Assembly: GCF_000003605.2 (NCBI RefSeq)
Contig: NW_003120933.1
Location: 203,295 to 238,958, forward strand
Reading direction: 5' to 3'
From: Saccoglossus kowalevskii
Lineage: Eukaryota > Hemichordata > Enteropneusta > Harrimaniidae
Length of the DNA: 35,664 bases
Each line of letters begins with the position of its first letter. Within the stretch, counting starts at the first letter, position 1. Below, one piece after another: positions 35,154-35,664 of the stretch. Below the pieces are notes generated by a model. It had not been told where the DNA came from. It saw only the letters and a list, made by a program, of their open reading frames with translations, and did no database searches. The translations under genes and the position numbers were made by a program.

Positions 35154-35664
35154 ATCGTTCTAATCACCGATGATGATAATGTTGTCAATGCGCATCATTA
35201 CCCCCAGTTTAAGGTTTCGTGCACTTTGAGCTATTTTCATATACAAGAAATTTATTATCATAATCGTAATATTCCTAGATACTATGTGTATGACGACGAA
35301 ACTGATGAAATTAAGCAAATTAAGAACACATAGAGGTATGGCCAAGGCCAGTATATGTACCCAAATAATGTTACTAATAATTATATTCAATCATCTACTT
35401 TGTCATGTATTGTGTGGAATGTGAACGGTCTGAAAACTAAATGGACCAATCCTGACTTTCTGTTATTCTTATCTAAATTTGACATTATTTTCCTTACTGA
35501 AACATGGAGCACACCTGAAAGCAAATTTGAAATTAATGGTTATGAAAGCTATCACAATTCACGTATCAAGCGCATGCGCTATGGTCGTACTTCTGGTGGC
35601 ATTAGTATCTTATATAAAACAGGGTATTTTAATGAGGTGAAATTTTTAAACAGTGAAGCGACTG
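35154..35664 (+). mobile_element. LINE-type non-LTR retrotransposon, 5' part with endonuclease domain, cut by window end
   Basis: The frame from 35334 to the window end encodes CIVWNVNGLKTKW, then FLSKFDIIFLTETWS and a GRTSGGISILYK segment. These are the start of an apurinic endonuclease (EEP) domain of non-LTR retrotransposons: the W/N-x-N-G-L motif and the TETW motif with the catalytic Glu. The first ATG in this frame is at 35355. The same frame is open upstream from 35154 to a TAG at 35331-35333 and encodes a tyrosine- and acid-rich stretch (PRYYVYDDETDEIKQIK). The TAG is either a point mutation or a boundary between two frames. The reverse transcriptase would lie beyond the window. The clade is not assigned. 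Confidence 0.82.

Overview
The window looks like nuclear DNA of an invertebrate animal. It has spliced exons with GT-AG borders and introns up to about 17 kb, AT-rich noncoding sequence, many short non-autonomous DNA transposons, a non-LTR retrotransposon and minisatellites. The one recognisable gene belongs to the adipolin/erythroferrone (C1QTNF12/ERFE) group of C1q-domain secreted proteins. A non-vertebrate deuterostome such as a hemichordate or amphioxus fits, but the sequence alone does not settle the taxon. No bacterial-type operons, CRISPR arrays, rRNA or tRNA genes were seen. Short ATG-to-stop frames are mostly chance. Layout: 1-1025 is a 31-bp minisatellite with an 11-unit higher-order period. 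1026-10072 is intergenic and holds four short TTAA-flanked inverted-repeat elements and some diverged dispersed repeats. 10073-32111 is the gene on the + strand: a TATA box, a signal-peptide exon, an intron of about 17.1 kb full of transposon relics and one small assembly gap, then eight clustered exons. The downstream exons encode two similar basic linker segments (exons 2a and 2b), a short collagen-like stretch, a short alpha-helical linker and a C1q domain spread over four exons. 32112-35150 is intergenic with a 21-bp tandem array. The window ends inside the endonuclease region of a LINE-type retrotransposon (about 35154-35664). How it fits together: the exons join in frame to 369 residues (signal peptide, acidic N-terminus, two basic segments, Gly-X-Y stretch, C1q head). 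This is the plan of a secreted, trimer-forming hormone-like protein. The most notable observation is that the basic segment corresponding to vertebrate ERFE/adipolin is encoded by two neighbouring, related, phase 0-0 exons separated by a 117-bp intron that contains a hairpin. Either exon, or both, could be used without losing frame. A second notable observation is that ten short elements share a terminal inverted repeat and TTAA flanks but have three different interiors, as if one transposase had mobilised three unrelated cargo sequences.
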